A stretch of DNA of 64,000 nucleotides from Mugil cephalus. Taxonomy: Eukaryota > Chordata > Actinopteri > Mugiliformes > Mugilidae. Positions within the stretch are counted from its first letter, which is position 1; every line of letters begins with the position of its first letter. The notes below the pieces were generated by a model that was not told the DNA's origin, searched no databases, and saw only the letters and a program-made list of their open reading frames with translations. Location of the stretch: contig NC_061775.1 in the NCBI RefSeq assembly GCF_022458985.1, positions 27,052,319-27,116,318 of the forward strand, written 5' to 3'. Made by a program: the position numbers and the translations under genes. This document shows positions 48,329 to 57,660 of this stretch, one piece after another.

Positions 48329-48639
48329 GTGCTTGCCAGTCTTCCTTTGCCTCTTTCCCCGGAGCTCGTTCTCCCAGTGAGTCTAGTCAGCCTGGACGGC
48401 CGTCCTCGCCTCCTGTCCTGGGGGAAGTCTGCAAGAGTCTTGCCTGGCCCGCGGCTCACCTGGCTGCCTATATAGTGCTCATCCTTTGCAGCGGCGAGGT
48501 TTTCTCTGCCGCGGGGCGCAGACTTGTTGCCCTCTTTTTGCACACAAGCCTCTTTATTTGACTTCTCACTGGATGAGGTCTTGGTTCCTCTCGGCTGAGA
48601 CTGTCTGACTGATTTCACTGGACTTCTGGACTCATCCAT
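28546..48639 (-). CDS. tut4: Terminal uridylyltransferase 4 (TUT4/ZCCHC11)
   Basis: TUT4 adds uridines to deadenylated mRNA tails, to histone mRNA and, with Lin28, to pre-let-7, marking them for decay in the cytoplasm. I assembled 29 coding exons totalling 4707 nt (1568 residues; human about 1644), with all phases consistent. Order: disordered N-terminus with poly-Gln; C2H2 finger; inactive nucleotidyltransferase plus PAP-associated domain; acidic linker; CCHC knuckle; active nucleotidyltransferase plus PAP-associated domain; two more CCHC knuckles; Pro/Gln-rich tail. The start ATG at 48,637-48,639 follows an in-frame TAG at 48,712-48,714, and the MDES start resembles human MEES. The adjacent gpx7 matches human 1p32.3, favouring tut4 over tut7. 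Exon coordinates are in the six module entries. The main uncertainty is the donor of the first coding exon; 48,129 (GTGGGT) was chosen because it keeps the phase. Confidence 0.96.
28735..28915 (+). repeat. Third copy of the 14.7 kb tandem repeat, in tut4 intron
   Basis: CTGCAAAGCACCCAGTGTTT, GAGTTACACTTCTAATTTAGCA and CTATTCTAATAATTATGAATG match the two units at 14,673-14,985 in order. It lies in the last tut4 intron, antisense to the gene. Confidence 0.7.
29060..29220 (+). repeat. Retroposon 3'-end fragment
   Basis: The end CTGTAACGAAAACTAATTTCCCTTTGGGATCAATGAAGTA is a common 3' terminus of fish non-LTR elements. No coding part remains. Confidence 0.5.
29500..29830 (+). repeat. Retroposon 3'-end fragment
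   Basis: CTGTTGCAATTTCCCCACTGTGGGACAAATTAAGG at 29,768-29,802 is another LINE-type terminus. It lies in the last tut4 intron, antisense. The short open frames here are not genes. Confidence 0.5.
30470..30502 (-). repeat. tut4: Coding (CCCACG)n array in tut4
   Basis: About five to six hexanucleotide units encode [11 protein letters not shown] on the minus strand. It interrupts the conserved region after the IIFAQPAGR motif. Confidence 0.85.
32415..32510 (+). repeat. Short retroelement-tail fragment
   Basis: CTGAGGAAGTTGTGCAGCTGAAACG followed by TTAATAAAGGCTTTTTAACC resembles 3' ends of fish retroelements. It lies in a tut4 intron, antisense. Family unknown. Confidence 0.35.
32644..35762 (-). 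other. tut4: tut4 exons with CCHC zinc knuckles 2 and 3
   Basis: Exons 35,680-35,762, 35,485-35,600, 32,827-32,978 and 32,644-32,741. The first ends the PAP-associated domain ([18 protein letters not shown]). The second has knuckle 2, [14 protein letters not shown], and the third knuckle 3, [14 protein letters not shown]; both fit CX2CX4HX4C, the RNA-binding knuckle. A lysine- and glutamate-rich spacer separates them. The last exon ([11 protein letters not shown]...RQPSEC) leads into the tail. The knuckle 2 to knuckle 3 intron carries the L2 LINE. Confidence 0.93.
33570..35050 (+). mobile_element. L2-type LINE, internally deleted
   Basis: Antisense within a tut4 intron. The left open frame (33,635-33,826) has [18 protein letters not shown] and [20 protein letters not shown], the reverse transcriptase fingers and first Asp motif. 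The next open frame (33,823-34,434) begins at [14 protein letters not shown] and runs to LLDKAYS, the C-terminal part. The segment with the YxDD catalytic motif is missing between them, so the copy is dead. The 3' UTR continues to a terminus CTATGTAAATAAAACTGAATTGAATT near 35,043. The 5' end is truncated. Confidence 0.9.
36366..36788 (-). mobile_element. MITE-like element, copy A (tut4 intron)
   Basis: One end reads GTGCGTTTACATGCACGTG, a common fish DNA-element terminus. The reverse complement aligns along about 400 bp with 46,850-47,265. Shared blocks include AAGATGGCGCTATCCCTCAGA, TTCTTCTTCTTCTGC and TTTTCTTGGATGTTTT. It sits between tut4 exons, and the two open frames over it are spurious. 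Confidence 0.75.
37273..37297 (+). repeat. (GGA)n run in tut4 intron
   Basis: Eight GGA/GAG units, in a short intron between two exons of the active domain. Confidence 0.8.
39270..39430 (+). repeat. Retroposon 3'-end fragment with TTGA repeats
   Basis: TGTATAAAGCACTTTGGATTCC then GGCTGTAAAATTAAAATTTGATTGATTGATTAATTG is a LINE-type tail. A related tail lies at 63,420-63,520. Intronic in tut4, antisense. Confidence 0.6.
39525..40355 (-). other. tut4: tut4 exons: acidic linker and CCHC knuckle 1
   Basis: Exons 39,760-40,355 and 39,525-39,675. The large exon begins in the PAP-associated region ([32 protein letters not shown]), passes through a Lys/Arg then Asp/Glu-rich linker, and ends [16 protein letters not shown]. 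The second exon has knuckle 1, [14 protein letters not shown], and [11 protein letters not shown]. The acidic run (39,846-39,930 on the plus strand as TCC/TCT) encodes about 30 Glu/Asp with almost no break. The intron between the two exons is 84 bp. Confidence 0.93.
41035..41160 (+). repeat. LINE/SINE 3'-end fragment with (TCTAA)n
   Basis: CCGTGCAATGACAATAAAGACTCTAATCTAATCTAA is a retroposon terminus. It lies in a tut4 intron, antisense. A cousin is at 62,560-62,718. Confidence 0.65.
42945..43127 (+). repeat. Right-end fragment of hAT-like MITE
   Basis: GAGAAACTGTAACAAAAGTATC, GCTAGTATCGATCCGATACCGATAC and TTAGATCGATACCTCCGGCCCTA match the right third of the complete element at 54,692-55,179. 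The left part is absent. Intronic in tut4. Confidence 0.7.
45250..45545 (+). mobile_element. LINE ORF2 C-terminal fragment
   Basis: The open frame encodes [21 protein letters not shown] followed by a Ser/Arg-rich end ending SSGNN. This is the C-terminal tail of a non-LTR retrotransposon protein common in fish. It is intronic and antisense to tut4. The piece at 57,660 belongs to the preceding part of the same kind of protein. Confidence 0.65.
46850..47265 (+). mobile_element. MITE-like element, copy B (tut4 intron)
   Basis: Aligns with the reverse complement of 36,366-36,788 along its length, including ATGCGTCAGACC, GTAAGATGGCGCTATCCC and TTCTTGGATGTTTTTGTTCC. It is therefore inverted relative to copy A inside the same gene. 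The four overlapping short open frames are not genes. Confidence 0.75.
48290..48328 (-). repeat. tut4: Coding (CAG)n poly-glutamine tract in tut4
   Basis: About 13 uninterrupted CAG triplets on the minus strand encode 12 Gln within the disordered N-terminus. Human TUT4 has no such run that I recall at the matching place. Confidence 0.9.
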
Positions 48640-48718
48640 CCCTCCTGCCCTGCTGCTCTTGTTCCTGGTGGAGTCAACACCACACTTCAGATGAACGGGG
48701 AGGCAGGCCACCTAAAGT
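48640..48718 (-). other. tut4: tut4 5' UTR part of exon 2
   Basis: The acceptor TTGTTCCTAG precedes position 48,718. No other ATG occurs before the start codon, and an in-frame TAG at 48,712-48,714 closes the frame upstream. Confidence 0.75.
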
Positions 48719-49805
48719 CTAGGAACAAAAAAAAAAAATAGCTATCAATCAAACAAGGCAGGCTACACAGCACGGCCCACTGCTGATACTCATTTTGCAA
48801 ATAACCTACTAGTACTATATTATAAAAATGTACATATATGCATATAAGGACGAATCTATAGCAGTCAAAGAAGCTGCAACTGTTCGTTGTTCATTCATTT
48901 CACATGGTGTTGTGGTGTAAATGTTTGAATTTATTGTTAAAGATTTAAAATGTCACTGTGACTCAAGAGTATTTGGCTTCAACATTATGACATTTCCCAT
49001 GTAACAGTGTTCTGAAACATAAAACTGAAAAGAAGACAAGAAGTTTTGTTGTGGTATTTAATCATGAAGCGACAACAGCGAATGCTTTTTGACTTTCGTA
49101 GTTCCATGAATTTACGAGGATTCAATTCCGTTTCATGTGGCGAGAAAACTGAGATGGTTTCACCTCCACAATAGGTTTGGGCAATTTTCACAAGATAAAT
49201 GAATCATCTTTCTGATTTAAAAAGATGAACGCTCTTGTTTTTTTATTTGAAAAGATGGCCTCATAACTAAACAAACAAAAAAGGAGTCCGTGAATGTATT
49301 TAACTGCAAATACATTTTCTTTCAGACCTAGTGTGCAAAGTCTTGAATAAACTGTGTTCTCTCAATAACACACAATGACTTTGAATAATGTAACCGTTTT
49401 TTTTACTATAAAATATATATGTATGTATATATATATATAAAATAAACTTACAATATTGTTCACGTTTGCTCTGATCAACAGTTTAAAATCTAACATTAAT
49501 TCCAGTTTACCGTGACATAAAACACAAAATAAACATGCGCATCCTACCTCTGGAAAAGCTAATTCTTTAATTAATTGGTAATCAGGATTTCCAATTAATT
49601 GTTAATTGATAAATACACAAACTAGCTAGAAACAATAATAAAAAAGGTTTAAATAAGATGATTTGTATATTGTGAGCAGAGGAAAGTCTATTATTACATA
49701 ACACTTCATTGACCTTGGTTGCACAACAGCGTGGAGCTGCAACAATTAATCAGTCAGACAATGGCAGAAAATTAACTTGATGACTGATGAAGATCTTTTC
49801 ATACA

Positions 49806-49880
49806 CAGGTGTCAAAAACATACGGCCCACGGGCCAAAAGAGACTCACCGCATGAATATGCACAGTGTGAAAATTAGCCT
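49806..49880 (+). repeat. GGCCCACGGGCC MITE-end fragment, copy 3
   Basis: AGGTGTCAAAAACATACGGCCCACGGGCCAAAAGAG is the most complete of the three related fragments. It lies in tut4 intron 1. The rest of intron 1 (about 48.72-50.83 kb) is AT-rich without other recognisable content. Confidence 0.6.
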
Positions 49881-50826
49881 ACATAGAAGACTGCAATTTT
49901 TCAATACATATAACTTTCCTATTCCAAATTTGTCCACTTTTTTTTAAAGGATATTTTAGTAATTTTAAACATCCTCCTAATTTACTTGTTCTTCTTTTCA
50001 CTAAAACTAATGGAAAATGTCTCAAGTTTTCGTTACATACAGGTTATTATTTTGTTATGTTGCTGGTTTTAATAATAATTAATATAATATAATTGCTAGG
50101 ACAGTGAGGTAATTAGTGCAAGATAAGCTTATTTTGTTTGTGCATATCCATATATTTCACATACAATAAAATAAAAATGAACCACAGACTGGCAATGCTG
50201 CAGCTCCAACAGTGTTTTCGAACAAAGCTGCTCAGCTGCAAACTACTGAAACCTACGACTGGTGTAAATATAGAGGTGAAACCCCACAGTGGTTTAAATT
50301 AACCAATCACAAACAAACACATCTTGTTATATGCAAAGAGACAAACAAGTTGTAAGTTGCTGTCAGGGTGCACCGTTTGTCCCGGACATGTGCCTTCTGT
50401 GGTGGGTGGTCAAATGTGGGTTAAAAACAATTGTAAACAGGTTAGGGGTCGCAGGCATGAGTGGTTGTGGTGAAGGCTAACGTCAGGCTCGGTTTGTTAG
50501 GGGTTAGCGTTAGCTCAACTTCCAAAACAGAAACGAAAAGTGGGGGGGCGGGGAGAGGCTAAGCACGCACACAAATATCAGCAAACTAAAGGAAACGCTC
50601 ACCATTAAAACCCAAACGTGTTCCCTGTGGTGTGGAGAGGACTGGCCCGGACTTCCTGGAGACTCACTTTGTTTAGCCGAGTACGCTGTGAGCTAACTAC
50701 GTCCGGCTCCGCTAGCCACGGGAAATAAATAATCCTGGTACCCAGTTGGCACACAGCGGCAAGTCAATAAAAACACCCAGGGCCCGCTTCGACTGGCGCT
50801 AAACGCAACAGCACCAGCTAACTTAC

Positions 50827-50940
50827 TTTCGAGCTCTGGAGTTGGTTTCGGATTATGGTTCAGATGTCTCCATGGTCGTGGTCTACATATTGTTTTTCAA
50901 AGCCCACGGCCCTGGTCAAAACAGCAGCCACTGACGCCAT
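50827..50940 (-). other. tut4: tut4 non-coding exon 1 with 26-codon uORF
   Basis: A strong donor, CGAAA|GTAAGT, at 50,827 fits the acceptor at 48,718. The ATG at 50,938-50,940 opens a short frame of 26 codons that stops at 50,860, so it would be an upstream open frame if the transcript starts beyond it. The transcription start is not visible. Confidence 0.55.
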
Positions 50941-50990
50941 GTTAATACATTACCCCGCTGCATTGTGGGAGTAGCCGTGATGACGTAGAG
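50930..50990 (-). promoter_or_regulatory. tut4: tut4 core promoter motifs
   Basis: On the minus strand CTACTCCCACAATGCA (50,959-50,974) resembles the ZNF143/THAP11 site ACTACAATTCCCAGAATGC. AACATGGCGTC (50,935-50,945) resembles a YY1 site. TGACGTAG on the plus strand (50,981-50,988) is CRE-like. There is no TATA box in view. This is the pattern of a housekeeping promoter. Confidence 0.5.
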
Positions 50991-50999
50991 GGGCGTGTA

Positions 51000-51151
51000 A
51001 GGCGGTGCGTTCAGGGACCGCTCGGAAACTATTTACTGTATCTACAGTAGCCTATTTATATTCTCTACTCATGTGTTTGCGTCTCTCTTTAGAAATTATT
51101 AGTTTTAGTTTTTTAGTATAACCGGAGCAGGGCTTTCTTTCTTTCATTCAT

Positions 51152-51187
<36 letters not shown>

Positions 51188-52144
51188 TTCTATTTCTTCC
51201 CTTACATCCTTTCGTGGCTTTTAATCATGTTCACATTTCAGTAATAATGTAGTATATTCAATATTCAGTATTTATTTCTCATTCTCTAAAGGTAACTGTT
51301 TAGCTTTATGTATTGCTTTGTTTGTTTATATATATATATATATATATATATATCTTGTGCCTGTGCAAATGACATAATAAAACAGATAAAACACATTCTA
51401 ATCTTGATTCTTGGTTATGCAAAACAGTAAACTATAAATGGCTAATCTGTGGGCCACGTCATTAACTTGTTTATTTATGTTTTCAGGTGATACAGTATAT
51501 TGTGTGTTCACTACAGAAATAATCAAAAACTGCACACATCTCAAGTATGCAGCGTTTTATTTTTCAGAATACGGCACAGCCTCAATTCCCACTCAAATGA
51601 GACTCAGTATAGAAGAATTAATCCCATCAGGGAGCAGAGTTTAGGTTTTATTCTGCATTTTTGTCATCATTTGTATCCCTCCAGTTAACAGTAAGGCACA
51701 CTGTGCTCGTCTTCATTTGCCTACGAGTTGAGAGTGGAATGTGGAAATGCCTTCTTCCAGTTCTAGTTGTTCATCTTTAAAAAATAAAAGCATCAGACTG
51801 TTCATCGATTGTAATAATGTATCACATTGAAAAACGCTGTATGCTCTGGTTAATATTTTAATTAGGATTCTCTGACTATAGCGATAAATTAATTTTACTA
51901 AATTTCACTAAAAAAATGGTTTTAGTTAAAAGGTCAGAAATTATCTTAAGTTTCTTTCACATATTTATATATAATTTCTATGTTCCCTCTCAGAGGTTAT
52001 GCTTATGAGTCAACTTAAGACGATTAAAAAAGACTGCAACCAATGCAAAGGTGGATTAACAACCAGGAAAATTCTGTTACAGTCCAATCTAATCACAAGT
52101 TTTATTTGTTTATTGATTTATAACGTATGTATAATTGACACAAT
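51000..52144. other. Intergenic spacer between tut4 and gpx7
   Basis: About 1.1 kb of AT-rich sequence with two microsatellites. The open frames at 51,438-51,688 overlap each other in two frames and show no family features. No other gene is visible. Confidence 0.6.
51150..51188. repeat. (CTTT)n microsatellite
   Basis: About nine tetranucleotide units in the tut4-gpx7 divergent intergenic region. A (TA)n run of about 22 bp follows at 51,330-51,352. Confidence 0.9.
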
Positions 52145-52289
52145 TGTATTAGTTTTATTTTGAAATGGGCGGCCCGTGCAGGATGTGCTGTTTTCCTGTT
52201 TGTAGCTTGACTGGAGGACGGACGCGGATCCTCCTCTGCAGCTTTTTTAGAAGTTTCTCTGCTGTTGCGTTGGCAGTTTGACTGAAAAG

Positions 52290-55200
52290 ATGCTCGCCAC
52301 GGCGCTCACCGTGTTGCTGACCGTCCTCAGCCTCACCGAGAGCAAACAAAAAGACTTTTATACTTTTAAACTAGTGAACAGCAGGGGGAAACTGGTGTCC
52401 CTGGAAAAATACCGGGGTTCGGTAAGTTGCACAAATAAACAGCTGATTGTTACAGTTTTATCCCGGTGTTGCCCTCCTGCATGTCTCCTTGTTGCACGCA
52501 CGGATGCTGCATGTGAGTCCCCTCTTTTCCTTTAACTTGTGCTACTTAACATTTCATTCTAGTTGTAACTAACATAGTTGTGCTGCGGATCAGTTTGACA
52601 GTAGTCTGCTCGGGACGTCCCGTCATGTAGCCCCGCTGGCCTACGTGGCAAGAGGCCTGCAGAGTTCCTGCAGCTGCAGGAGCTCCGTAGTTTCCATTCA
52701 AACCAGGTACGGTACAGAGCACCAGACCGGACTAACCTTAATCTGTCTGCGAATGTTTGACGCCGTGCACTTCCTGGAATCACTGCAAGTTACATTCAGC
52801 AGTTAAAGAAATTACAGGGATTTATTTTCCCAGATGTTCAGATGAGATAATCATCTAAGTGTTAAAATGCATCACATAACAGTAAATGTGATCAATACTA
52901 ATGAAAATACAAAATCATGAGTTTTCTGGCAGTTACATGTAGGCTATTTATCTTTGAAAAGCATAAAAAATAGATGACAGAATAATGTTATTACACTACA
53001 AATCACATCATATATGAATATCAATAAATATTTAATGTAACTAGTCCTGTTTTTTTTGTTTTGTTTTTTGTTTTATCATACATAGTTTTTACTTAGTATC
53101 TGTATTCTGGGAAATAATCCAGGACCTGAGTGTATCATTTCGTGCAATCTCATGCTTCTGTATGGTTGTGAATGACAAATAAAAATCCTTGAATCCTTGA
53201 GAATCATTGAGGTTGTCAGTGATGCACAATGAAACAACTTTAAAGACCCCCTGTGCAGGATTTAGGGCCATCTAGTGGCGAGGCTGCAGACCCCAACCAG
53301 CTATGTTGCCCGTAATAACTTCCAAATTATCTTCATCTCTATAGCAACACTACATTCAATCTCCCACGTCAGTTTAAAACCATTAAAGTACCTACAAAGA
53401 GTTTATTTTTTGCTCTGCTGCTGTATAAACTATATGGAAGAGGATGTTACATTTATAGATATGAAGAATCATATACTATAAGTACTTATACAAATATATT
53501 ATATTATATATTATATTTCTGCCAATAAAGCCCTTCATATCAATATATAATATGTCATAGGTAATATATGTCAACTTTTGATATATATTACATGTATTTG
53601 ATGTTTGGAAATTCTACCAAACCACAGGTGCTCATGGTATTTAAAGCACTTCACATATCGTTTACAGTGGGATGTTAAGGATGTTATCGTGAAGGCTTTG
53701 ATAGAATGCATGACACCGTTTCATTAACCTGCACGCGCTTTGTCTTTACACTAGATGTCAGTAGATGGTAATCTGGCCATTATTATTTCAGCCTGAAGGA
53801 GAAGAATCCTCCCAACGAATGCATGTGTATCAAAGAATGCATGTGCATATGTAAGTAATGAGTAGAAGTATGAGGGTGTTACCTTTATTAACCGCCACTA
53901 ACATACCCATGAATCACATATTGATTTATAAAGGAAACTGTCTCAACGTCTGACATTGTTTCACTTTCATGCTGAATTTTGTTGAGTTATAAACAACTCC
54001 TGAAACAAAACAATTTATCTGAATTCGTGACATTTAAAGACTAAATGCTAAAAAATTACTACTTATTTAATTAAAGACCAATATTTCAGCAGCAACAAAT
54101 GTTCTGTTACTGATCTACCATGAGTATTTGGTCCTTTAAGCGTATCATATCAAAACAGTAGTTTAAAAGCTTCCATTGTCAGTTATCCTACTTAAACCCT
54201 TTTTCAAATGCCAGAAAAAATGACCCAGATTCAGTTAGTAACAGCTTCACAGGCGTTAAGCCACACTTAATGACTTTAGTCTCTGATCCTTTTAATTATC
54301 TGAGCACATTGTAACTTACACATTGTAAGTTTCCTTGTGTTCATTATCAGGCCAGTGTGAAATCTCCACTTACCCTTTACCAGTTACCAGTTTGCCACTT
54401 CTAGATTTCTGTACACTGTTCACTGACAATGATAATAATAAGTATATCCTGATCCTGGTGTAGGAACCTGCAGGGTGGAGCTCACAGTAAAATCTACATT
54501 CTTATAGATATTTACAGTCCAGTGGTTCCCAGCCTGAAGCTTGAGCCTCTCTGCAGGTTACAGGGACCCACAAAGATAAATAATAAAGAGTAAACCAGAA
54601 TACTGGTGCAACAACTCATAAAAATCTGAAACACAACAAGAGTTTCCAGTTTAACGTTAACAATGTGTTAGTCAAATGTAAAGCAGCCAGTTAGGGGTGG
54701 GAGGACCTGGGTATTTTAGTATCGATCTGGGCAGATTTTTACTTGAAGTGTCATGATCATTAAATAAGTTAGTTGATTATGATAAAACGCAGGGCAAATA
54801 TTTTAGTCAAATAAATCTGTTTCCATTAACTAATTACAATGTAAAACAATTTAACAGTATATGTATATATATATATATATATATAAAATCCCCTTTTTAC
54901 TGCACACAATTGTTTTTGAAAAAAGTCATTAGTGCAAAATAAGAAAAAGGAACAATGTAACAAAAATAAGAACATATTTATAATTTTACTACAGGAGGGG
55001 GTGAAGAAGCTCCTGCAGCGGAGAGAAGCTGCACTCGTGTGAACTCTGTGAACTCTGTGATGAATAGAAAAGAAACTGTAACAAACGTATAAATCTCATC
55101 ACGCTAGTATCGATTTAATACCGATACTTCCTTGGCATTGATACTATACACGACATTTAGATCGATACGCCCAGCCCTAGCCAGTACATGTCACTGTCAC

Positions 55201-57026
55201 ATAAAGAGGTTACTCACCTCTCAGCTAAATCTGTAAATCTGCATAAAATTTACCTCAGAAATGTAAATTCAGTGCTTGATTAACTGAGAAGTAAAGGAAG
55301 TAAAAGTTGCTGCTTCATGCTCAGTCAGGCCTGTTTTACATTGTGTTTCTGTGGCTCCAGGTGTCCTTAGTGGTGAACGTGGCTAGTGAGTGCGGTTTCA
55401 CGGAGGAACACTACAAAGACCTGCAGCAGCTGCAGCGGGACTTTGGCCCGTACCACTTCAACGTGCTGGCCTTCCCCTGCAACCAGTTCGGGCAGCAGGA
55501 GCCCGGCAGCGACAAGGAGATCGACAGCTTCGTGCGCAGAGTCTACGGCGTCTCCTTCCCCCTGTTCAGCAAAATCGCCGTGGTCGGAACAGGAGCCAAC
55601 AATGTCTACAAGTACCTCGCCGGTGAGTGGCATCTGCAGCCGGAAAAAATACTAGAAGGATTATTTGAATACCAAACGATGCATCTGCCGGGCTGAGGTA
55701 TCCTCGCCAAAAATGTGGACTTCCTAATTTATTCCAGTATGTAAAACACATACGTGCATGCATAACACGCCAGTCAGCAACTAGTGGGGTTGCCAGCCCT
55801 CCCTTGGCTAAAACTGAATCGTCCCGTACTTAGAAACAAAGTTAAAAAAAACAAATAAAAAATACAGGCTAGAATGGCAAAAAGACAACACGTTGTTGGA
55901 GAAAGACAGTGATAATGCGTAAAAGGCGCACTGCACCGCCTGAAAGCGCGCCTCGTCTATAACCCATATAATAAGGAAATGTCTTGCTCGTAAATAGTGT
56001 TTAGCACCGTGACAGCTGGACCTGGGTTCAAACCCGCGTGGTGGAATTATAGGCTCGCCTAAGGCTCAGCTACGTTTTTGCAAAGTAAAAAGAAAAATGT
56101 GTTGCAGATTCTTATGTAGGCGGTTAGAGACGCTGTGCAGAAATAAAAGAAAAAAGAAAATCATACATTTAAAAACTAAATACTTTTGTCTAATGCCTTT
56201 GTTTTGCCAATGCAGCTGTGCACCTCCTCACAAGAGAATGCAATAATTGTAGGTGTATTTGTAAATGTAAAGCCACCACTTACTAACATGAAAAGTGAGT
56301 CAGGAGGCAGCATTCTGATTTCATTGTTAGGCTATTAATTGTTTAAGTGAGGGAGTGAAGGTGCATTTCTTCAGGAGAGAAGATCAATGTAGTTCCTGAA
56401 AAATTTATTTTGTACAATCTTTATTTGGTATCACTAAAAGAGGACAAGCAGTATGAATCACCCGTCCTGCATTAATGTCCGTCCTGACAAGCTTTAAGTG
56501 CAGCTGTGGACACACCTGGTACACACCGAGGATGCATTTGACAGATCGGATCTCTGCCCACATTTGGAGACGGTTCAAGACGCATTTTTCCTCATTCTTT
56601 TTGTAGTATGAACACAGAATGAGTCCAGGGTCACGATAAAGATCACCCACTCAACAGGGTTGGTTCATTCAACAAAACCACAACACAGCCACTATTATAA
56701 ATCACCACCTGAACAGGAAAAAGCACTGTAAGTGGTATCTGTTCATCTGAAAACTGAACAAAAACTGAGAGTGGATATCAAACGCTAGCTGGAGATGCAA
56801 TTTTATGCACTTTGAGTCCAAAACATTGTGACCCACACTCATTTGTCTTTTGTTCTCCGCAGAGTCGTCTGGAAAGGAGCCCGACTGGAACTTCTGGAAG
56901 TATCTAATTGACATAAACGGCAAAGTGGTGGACGCTTGGGGACCCAAAGTTTCCGTCAAAGAGATCCGGCCCAAAATAGCTGAAATGGTTCGGCAGATAA
57001 TCTTAAAGAAGAAAGAAGAGCTTTAA
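52290..57026 (+). CDS. gpx7: Glutathione peroxidase 7 (ER thiol peroxidase)
   Basis: Three exons, 52,290-52,421, 55,361-55,622 and 56,863-57,026, give 185 residues (human GPX7 187). GPX7 is an ER peroxidase that uses hydrogen peroxide to oxidise protein disulfide isomerase. Residues 1-18 form a signal peptide (MLATALTVLLTVLSLTES). The peroxidatic residue is Cys, not selenocysteine: NVASECGFT. Then come FPCNQFGQQEPGSD, with the conserved Gln motif, and WNFWKYLI, with the conserved Trp. The C-terminus KKKEEL resembles an ER-retrieval signal (human REDL). Phases are 0 then 1. AATAAA at 57,278 is the likely polyadenylation signal. GPX8 is excluded by the cleavable signal and the lack of a membrane anchor. 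Confidence 0.96.
53240..53420 (+). repeat. MITE-like repeat in gpx7 intron 1
   Basis: AAGACCCCCTGTGCAGGATTTAGGGCCATCTAGTGGCGAGGCTGCAGA is the start of a repeat I recognise as common in percomorph fishes. It has no coding capacity; the open frame at 53,275 is derived from it. Confidence 0.5.
54692..55179. mobile_element. hAT-like MITE with TIRs (gpx7 intron 1)
   Basis: Ends TAGGGGTGGG (left) and CCCAGCCCTA (right) form imperfect terminal inverted repeats. A direct GCCAGT lies just outside each end (54,686-54,691 and 55,180-55,185), resembling a partial 8-bp hAT target duplication. The 488 bp inside has no transposase. It ends about 180 bp before exon 2. A truncated relative is at 42,945. Confidence 0.65.
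55995..56045 (+). repeat. tRNA-like SINE head fragment
   Basis: TAGCACCGTGACAGCTGGACCTGGGTTCAAACCCGC contains a B-box-like GGTTCAAACCC. The cloverleaf cannot be completed, so it is a SINE relic, not a tRNA gene. It lies in gpx7 intron 2. Confidence 0.5.
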
Positions 57027-57277
57027 AAGTGTGCACATCTCGCTCCTGTGCAGCTTTAGTCCATGAGGCAAAGGGATTAACTGAACACATTGGTGTTGCT
57101 GGTTAGAAAAAACGGAAGGCAGATTTTTTTTTTGCCTTCTGAAAGCACTGATGAAGCGCCACTATGTTTTTAAATCAGGTGTTGGAAGCTGCAGTTTTAG
57201 GCCAAAGAGCTCCTGTTTCCAATTGAGTCAGTCAAGTGGATTATGTGTTTGTTTTTACTATTCATTCTGGTGTTTGG

Positions 57278-57283
57278 AATAAA
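57278..57283 (+). terminator. gpx7: gpx7 polyadenylation signal
   Basis: AATAAA about 250 nt after the stop codon, in GGAATAAATTTTTAC. Confidence 0.7.
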
Positions 57284-57299
57284 TTTTTACTGTGACCAC

Positions 57300-57660
57300 T
57301 TCCATTGTTTAATTGAACATACTTTCAGTTCCATTTCTCCTTCGCTCCAAAGTCCTTCTCCCAACCTACTACCTGTTGAAATGAACCTTTAATTACAATG
57401 AGACTTGAGTCTAAATTCAACCATTTAGTTTTTTATAAGCATTAGCTTATATATTAGTTTTAAGAGCTATAAAGTTATAGACCTTTTAAATATCAAACCT
57501 GCTTTTATTGAAGGTTTATATCATAATATGCTTTATTGTCAGGTATGCTCACTTATGCAAGGATGTTGTCCTGGTGTTAGGTGCAATATAAAACAATATG
57601 AAATATACAAAGAATACACACACACACACACATACATATATACATACATATATATAAATA
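57300..57660. other. Intergenic, no gene seen
   Basis: AT-rich spacer with an (AC)n run at about 57,617-57,632. Nothing coding. Confidence 0.6.

Larger units (their letters stand above)
45814..48639 (-). other. tut4: tut4 N-terminal exons and C2H2 finger
   Basis: Exons 48,129-48,639, 47,890-48,041, 46,104-46,220 and 45,814-45,991. The first is disordered (Ser, Arg, Lys-rich) with 12 Gln. The second has [20 protein letters not shown], close to human TPEQRLGLKQAEERLERDHI. The third has the finger [17 protein letters not shown] followed by HKKNIM, nearly identical to human TUT4. The fourth has [18 protein letters not shown] and leads into the first nucleotidyltransferase. Confidence 0.92.

Noticed and set aside
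28546..48639. Assignment as tut7 (zcchc6)
   Set aside because: The neighbouring gpx7, the MDES start and the near-identical C2H2 finger fit tut4 better; a phylogeny would settle it.
48118..48711. Start of tut4 at 48,711
   Set aside because: That codon is GTG; the first ATG in frame is at 48,637-48,639 and an in-frame TAG lies just upstream at 48,712-48,714.
55367..55655. Three alternative-frame or antisense open frames over gpx7 exon 2
   Set aside because: Shadows of the real frame, which encodes the catalytic Cys motif and has matched splice phases.
55995..56045. Possible tRNA gene, with a B-box-like GGTTCAAACCC
   Set aside because: No matching acceptor stem or anticodon arm; context fits a SINE head fragment.
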